Positions 58,601-64,000 of a stretch of 64,000 nt of DNA are shown here, piece by piece. This stretch comes from Haematobia irritans. Its lineage: Eukaryota > Arthropoda > Insecta > Diptera > Muscidae. Position 1 is the stretch's first letter. Every line of letters begins with the position of its first letter. The DNA lies in contig NC_134399.1 in assembly GCF_050003625.1 (NCBI RefSeq), positions 154,808,473-154,872,472 on the forward strand, read 5' to 3'. The position numbers and the translations under genes were made by a program. Below the pieces are notes generated by a model. It did no database searches. It was not told the origin of the DNA and saw only the letters and a program-made list of their open reading frames with translations.

Positions 58601-60866
58601 TAGAAAATTTAATCAATTTTTTTTATAGAAAATTTTGTCAAAATTTTATTTCTATAGAAAATTTTGTCAAAATTTTATTTCTATAGAAACTTTTGTCAAA
58701 ATTTTATTACTAAATATTGTCAAAATTTTATTTCTATAGAAAATTTTGTCAAATTTTATTTCTATAGAAAATTTTTTCAGAATTGTATTTCTATAAAAAA
58801 TGTTGTCAAAGTTTTATTTCTATAGAAAATTTTGTCAAAATTTTATTTCTATAAAAAATTTCGTCAAAATTTTATTTCTATAGAAAATTTAGTCAAAATT
58901 TTATTTCTATAGAAAATTTCGTCCAAATTTTATTTCTATAGAAAATTTGGTAAAAATTTTATTTTTATAGAAAATTTTGTCAAAATTTTATTTCTATAGA
59001 AAATTTTGTCAAAATTGTATTTCTGTAGAAAATTTTGTCAAAATTGTATTTCTATACAGAACTCTGTCGAAATTTTATTTCTGTAGAAAATTTTGTACAT
59101 AAGTAATTTCTCAAGAAAATTTTATCAAAATTTTGTCAGAATTTTATGTCTATAGGAAATTTTGTCAAAATTTTATTTCTATAGACAATTTTGTCAAAAT
59201 TTTAGTTCTGTGGAATATTTTGTAAAAATGTAATTTCCTAAGAAAATTTTATCAAAATTTTATTTCTATCGAAAATTTCGTCAGAATTTTATGTCTATAG
59301 AAAATTTTGGTAATAGTTTTATTTCTATAGAACATTTTGTCAAAATTTTATTTCTATAAAAAATTTCGTTAAAATTGTATTTCTATAGAAAATTTTGTCA
59401 AAATTTTATTTCTATAGAAAATTTTGTAGAAATTTTATTTCTATAGAGAACTCTGTCGAAATTTTATTTCTGTAGAAAATTTTGTAAAAATGTTACTTCT
59501 TTAGACATTTTCGTTGAAATTTTATTTCTATAGAAAATTTCGTAAAAATTATATTTCTATAAAAAAATTTCGTTAAAATTGTATTTCTATAGAAAATTTT
59601 GTCAAAATTTTATTTCTATAGAAAATTTTTTAGAAATTTTATTTCTATAGAGAACTCTGTCGAAATTTTATTTCTGTAGAAAATTTTGTAAAAATGTAAT
59701 TTCTCTAGAAACTTTTATCAAAATTTTATTTCTTTAGAAAATTTTGTCAAATTTTATTTCTATAGAAATTTTTTTCAAAATTGTAATTCTATAAAAAATT
59801 TTGTCAAAATTTTATTTCTATAGACAATTTTATCAAAATTTTATTTTTATAGAAAATTTTGTCAAATTTTATTTCTATAGAACATTTTTTTCAAAATTGT
59901 ATTTCTATAGAAAATTTGTGAAAATTTTATTTCTATAGAAAATTTTGTCAAAATTATATTTCTCCAAAAAATTTTGTCAAAATTATATTTCTCTAGAAAA
60001 TTTCGTAAAAATTTTATTTCTATAGAAATTTTTGTCGAAATTTTATTTCTGTAGAAAATTTTGTAAAAATGTAATTTCTCTAGAAACTTTTATCAAAATT
60101 TTATTTCTTTAGGAAATTTTCTCAAATTTTATTTCTATAGAAATTTTGTAATTCTATAAAAAATTTTGTCAAAATTTTATTTCTATAGAATATTTTGTCA
60201 AAATTTTATTTCTATAGAGAAGTCCGTCGAAATTTTATTTTTGTGGAAAATTTTATAAAAATGTAATTTCTCTAGAAAATTTTATCAAAATGTTATTTCT
60301 ATTCAAAATTTTGTCAAATTTTGTTTCTATAGAAAATTTTTTTCAAAATTGTATTTCTATAAAAAATTTTGTCAAAGTTTTATTTCTATAGACAATTTTA
60401 TCAAAATTTTATTTTTATAGAAAATTTTGTCAAATTTTATTTCTATAGAAAATTTTTTTCAAAATTTTATTTCTATAGAAAATTTGTGAAAATTTTATTT
60501 CTATAGAAAATTTTGTCAAAATTATATTTCTCCAAAAAAATTTGTCAAAATTATATTTCTCTAGAAAATTTCGTAAAAATTTTATTTCTATAGAAAATTT
60601 TGTCAAAATTTTATTTCTATAGAAAATTTTGTCAAAATTCTATTTCTATAGAAAATTTCCTCAAAATTTTATTTCTATAGAAAATTTCGTCAAAATTTTA
60701 TTTATATAGAAAATTTTGTCAAAATTTTATTTTTATAGAAAATGTTGTCAAAATTTTATTTCTATAGAGAAGTCTGTCGAAATTTTATTTCTGTAGAAAA
60801 TTTTGTAAAAATGTAATTTCTCTAGAAAATTTTGGTCAAAGTTTTATTTCTATAGAAATTTTGTGA
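58601..60866 (+). repeat. 29-bp minisatellite array, right part (about 78 units)
   Basis: Units with many substitutions. Recognisable multi-unit blocks recur, for example AGAGAACTCTGTCGAAATTT at 59434 and 59649 with variants at 59055, 60206 and 60758, each followed by TTCTGTAGAAAATTTTGTA. Repeated segmental expansions therefore formed the array. Confidence 0.9.
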
Positions 60867-61155
60867 AGTACCTCTTAGTTGGAGAGGAATATTCTGCAAA
60901 ATCTACCATAGTATCTAGAATTCTATCAATCTACCAAACAGTAAAAAATCTACAATTATTGGTAGAATTTTAACGCTTGTCTCTAACGTTTTTCTAGAAT
61001 GGATTTTTTCGTAGTTTTTTTTTCGACAAAATTTATATAATTTGATTTTTTTTTAATTCCTTCTCTGTTTTTAACCTAAATAGTTAAATTTACCCATTAT
61101 TAATAGACAAAGCGAGTTACAAAAAATGTAAATAAAGTAATTTCCTTGTATAGCT
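60867..61155. mobile_element. CTACCA-type end of the array element, then unique DNA
   Basis: AAAATCTACCATAGTATCTAG, CAATCTACCAAACAGTAAAA and ATTGGTAGAATTTTAACG parallel the right end of the element at 1011-3024. The outermost TTGCCAC end is not recognisable here. The remainder to 61143 is AT-rich. Confidence 0.45.
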
Positions 61156-61494
61156 GGGAGACACCGTGGTGCAATGGTTAGCTTGCCCGCCTTGCATACA
61201 CAAGGTCGTGTGTTTGATTCCTGCTTCGACCGAACACCAAAAAGTTTTTCAGCGGTGGATTATCCTACCTCAGTAATGCTGGTGACATTTCTGAGGGTTT
61301 CAAAGCTTCTCTAAGTGGTTTCACTGCAATGTGGAATGCCGTTCGGACTCGGCTATAAAAAGGAGGTCCCTTGTCATTGAGCTTAACATGGAATCGGGCA
61401 GCACTCAGTGATAAGAGAGAAGTTCACCAATGTGGTATCACAATGGACTGAATAGTCTAAGTGAGCCTGATACATCGGGCTTCACCTAACCTAA
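61156..61494 (+). mobile_element. tRNA-derived SINE, 339 bp, 12-bp target duplication
   Basis: Flanked by perfect CCTTGTATAGCT copies (61144-61155; 61495-61506). It has an A box (TGGTGCAATGG), a B box decayed to TGTTTGATTCC, the same body as the copy at 50514-50829 plus about 25 extra bases (ACTCAGTGATAAGAGAGAAG) near 61405, and the ACCTAACCTAACC tail. Confidence 0.94.
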
Positions 61495-61506
61495 CCTTGT
61501 ATAGCT

Positions 61507-62280
61507 AAAATAAAGAACATCTTTGGAAGGACATTTCTGGAAGTGCTTTTAAAGTTGTGCCTTTAGAAAATTTACAAATTTTTTGCTGGGTAGTCTTTTC
61601 ATATAACTATATTTATATGGTTTTGTCATTGCACTTTTATCGACAATTTGGATTTTTGAGATTTACTAATGCTTCGATTTAACTCTTTAAAACCAAACCA
61701 TTGCTTAAATTTCACGAATAATGAATCTTGTAACAGTAATTAAATTCAAAGTAATACATAATGCGAAAATGTTGCACTTGAATAGCTTAACCATAAAAAT
61801 TCTGATAAAGTTTTCTATTTTCGATATCAATACCAACAGTTTTCTAATGATGTTATTAAAACTTATTATAGGCATTAAAGGAATAAATTTCTATAGAACT
61901 AAATTTATCTCACTGCCAAGTGAATCCTATCTTCACAACTCAATTTTGGAAGCTAAACCAAAGTCCAAATAATATCCTGTGAAATACTTTACATTTTATG
62001 GTTACACCATTTGAAAAAGGCAAATTCCTTTTGAAAGATCTTTTGTAATACCAAATCAAAACGATTCACGAAATTCGTATTTCTCTTAAAAAGAAGCAAC
62101 ATTTATCGCCTGTGCTTGAGAAATCCCGGTAATCTCTTCTGACTGGCTTGATTCTTTCACACCGGTGGAAGGATGTTAAAAATCATTTCTTAACAAATTG
62201 TTGAATATCATCAAATCATATTGCAATGAAATCATTTGTAAGCTAAACAAAAGCCAAATTCCACTCAAAATTTACAAATT
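61507..62280. other. No gene seen
   Basis: AT-rich; the 83-codon frame at 61721-61972 has no recognisable domain. Confidence 0.35.
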
Positions 62281-62960
62281 CCTTCATAATGGGCAACGAC
62301 GACAGCGATAAAAAAGAAGAAGGAGGAGGGAACATCGAAGGAAGAACTTTTTAATACTTTAACAGCATCAGGAAGGACTTACTTACTCTGGCAAACAAAT
62401 ACAACAACAACAACCGGTGAGAGATGGATGGAAGGATGATGCCAGCCAAACCAACCTGCCTGCCCACCCAGTATGCATCCATGAAGACGATGAAGAAGAA
62501 ATGGCAGCAGCCATACTTAAGTTCCTTATGACGCTAAGACATCCTCTTCAGCTCAGCATTACCCAGAGCAGGAATAATAGCAGAAGCAGTAAGTATGGCA
62601 ACAAATGAAAACTTGAACAAGCACAGAGGAAATTATTTGAAGTAATGCGGAAATAACAACACTACAAGATACCCGATACCATAATAATGCAACGCCATGG
62701 TATATATATTCCTGCTACAGTCCTTCTCCCTACCATTGTGGATCGTTTGCTTGTGTCTGTCTTTGCACCTTTGGGAGCTATTCCAGAAAAAGAAAAACAG
62801 AGAAGCAGGGCTAAAGGAAAATCGGCATTGTTACAAATTTGCCAAGTATGAAAAAGGAAAGGGAATATGTGAAATGAAAATAGTGAATGAAAGGCAACGA
62901 TGGTTCTTAATGTACACTGCAGTTGAAAGGTTATTGCATTAGTACAGAGTGATTCCATAA
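62281..62960. other. More GC-balanced stretch of unknown nature
   Basis: At 62281-62640 composition shifts to purine-rich, codon-like sequence (GACGATGAAGAAGAAATGGC, GCATCCATGAAGACGATG) with AACAACAACAACAACCGG. The frame 62417-62608 reads HPVCIHEDDEEEMAAAILKF. Possible untranslated exon or coding exon; GCAGTAAGTATGG near 62587 would serve as a donor. No homology recognised. Confidence 0.25.
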
Positions 62961-63134
62961 TTACATATTTCAAGCATATATCATATAGGGAAAGCTATAA
63001 CAAAGTGGTGGGTCGTTTAAATAAACTTCTACACTTTTTGGAATTATTTCTCAAATTGGTACCAGTCGTTATTGTGGAGATAGGATTTTCGATTTTTCCT
63101 ATGGAAATAAGAAGAGATTGTAAATTTCCATATA

Positions 63135-63380
63135 ACAATTGAGCACATGAGTAAAGCAGACAGTCAGGCGGGGCCGACAACGTCATACCCTAACCCACCT
63201 GTACTGAATTAGTAAACATAAACATTTGTGGGGTATCATTAAAGTAGGGTTGGAAGATAAACCGTAGTTCCATCTTTAGGGAAATTAAGTGGTACATGTT
63301 CAGGGGAGCTTTAGCTTAATATGAACAGAAATGCCTGATATTAAGAGCTCTACTTGACTTAACACTTACAGAGTTAGTTA
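63135..63380 (+). mobile_element. DINE-like 5' terminus
   Basis: GAGTAAAGCAGACAGTCAGGC and GGGGCCGACAACGTCATACC resemble the 5' region of the C-type and related elements (AGTCGGGCGGGGCCGACTAT). No complete element follows. Confidence 0.45.
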
Positions 63381-63500
63381 AGTCACAGTTGGTAGAATTC
63401 TACCACAAATTGTAGATTTTTTTTATATTGTTGGGTTTCAAGATTTTGCAAAATGTTCCTCTCACAAACATTTTGCAAAATTTTCTATACAAATGAAAGT
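63381..63500 (+). mobile_element. CTACCA-type terminus with degenerate 29-bp units
   Basis: CAGTTGGTAGAATTCTACCA and TTGTAGATTTTTTTTATATTG match the terminus near 22436; degenerate 29-bp units follow. Confidence 0.45.
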
Positions 63501-64000
63501 TTGACAACAATTTATATATATAAAATTCAATCTATGTTTGTTTATTTGTTTGTTTGTATGTTCCGAGTTGGCTCCGAAACGGCTGAACCGATTTACTTGA
63601 AACTGTCAGAGATCGTAGGGGGCGTTCATGTGGTGAAAATAGGGTACCTCATTTTTTGACGCCTGGTCGCGGAGGGGGACCTCCCCTTTGTCGGACTTTT
63701 TGAAAATTGGACCAAAGTTGACCGACTTGGTTGAAATTTTCGTTGAAGATTGGGGTTGGCATCTAGACAAAGATCCGCTACTTTTTATTTCGATATTTGT
63801 GGCGGAGGGGGCCTCCCCTTTGTTCGACTTTTTTTTTTAAGTACATTGAAAAAACTAAAATTCTCTGAATTATCTGAGATTTACAGAGAACATGTGGTGA
63901 GGTTATGGAATTAATATGGGGTACCCGATGATTTCATATGTGGATGGGGAGGGGGACCTCCCCCTTGCCATACTTTTTGAAACTTGGAACAAAATTATAC
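63501..64000 (+). mobile_element. Helitron/DINE-like sequence with GGGGGACCTCCCC boxes
   Basis: AATTCAATCTATGTTTGTTT, ATGTTCCGAGTTGGCTCCG and AAACGGCTGAACCGATTTAC are phrases I associate with arthropod Helitron-type repeats. The palindrome-like box GGAGGGGGACCTCCCC (or GGGGGCCTCCCC) occurs near 63674, 63805 and 63948. The element runs off the window. Confidence 0.5.

Noticed and set aside
61156..61230. Possible tRNA gene
   Set aside because: Pol III A and B boxes are present, but the region belongs to a SINE with target duplications; the cloverleaf is incomplete and the B box is mutated in this copy.

Overview
The window looks like intronic and intergenic DNA of a higher (calyptrate, probably muscid) fly. 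It is AT-rich and dominated by repeat families that I associate with house-fly-like genomes: elements related to Drosophila INE-1/DINE (non-autonomous Helentron type), a 29-bp AT-rich minisatellite, Tc1/mariner and hAT transposons, and a tRNA-derived SINE. There is no prokaryotic or viral gene organisation. Species assignment is inference from repeat content and from one host gene.

The only host gene I can support is on the minus strand. Two exons, 46450-46586 and 42362-42574, have good splice sites and matching phases and encode contiguous parts of an alpha-carbonic-anhydrase-related protein of the CA10/CA11 (CARP) type. They are separated by a 3.9-kb intron filled with repeats. The remaining exons were not found, so positions 1-42361 and 46587-64000 are probably largely introns of this gene, or intergenic.

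Layout. 1-1010: end of a mariner-type element inserted in a MITE, then a CACG-rich stretch. 1011-9368: a minisatellite-bearing element, AT microsatellite, arrays and DINE remnants; most of this (2297-8916) is present again, apparently unchanged, at 14708-21292. 9316-14612: a 120-bp hairpin, a repeat here called J, a DINE-A element, a duplicated 234-bp block and a complete DINE-B element. 21759-26330: degenerate J, a complete DINE-A carrying a MITE, and more arrays. 26331-30700: unique DNA, a tiny SINE tail, and a long 29-bp array in an element ending in TTGCCAGTA. 30709-31962: a nearly intact mariner-superfamily element. 32169-32710: another transposase fossil. 33476-37560: nested elements (DINE-A in J; hAT in mariner in a DINE-like element). 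37704-42226: DINE-A, and DINE-A nested in DINE-C. 42362-46586: the CARP exons with DINEs between. 47126-51145: a DINE-A with about 55 minisatellite units, a hAT element and a SINE inside. 51232-60866: DINE-C, -B, -A and -C copies and the largest minisatellite region, itself split by a DINE-B. 61156-61494: a full SINE. The last 2.5 kb holds unassigned DNA and DINE/Helitron-like sequence.

The DINE-like elements share one architecture: a 5' terminus (AAGTATATAC..GGCCGTAAGTTCGG), sometimes a 29-bp array, a tandem array of units usually exactly 153 bp long, and a 3' end with GTCCGTC runs and a closing GGTATAA. Three subfamilies (A, B, C) differ strongly in sequence but keep the 153-bp period and the same 51-codon open register. 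That is the most striking pattern in the window.
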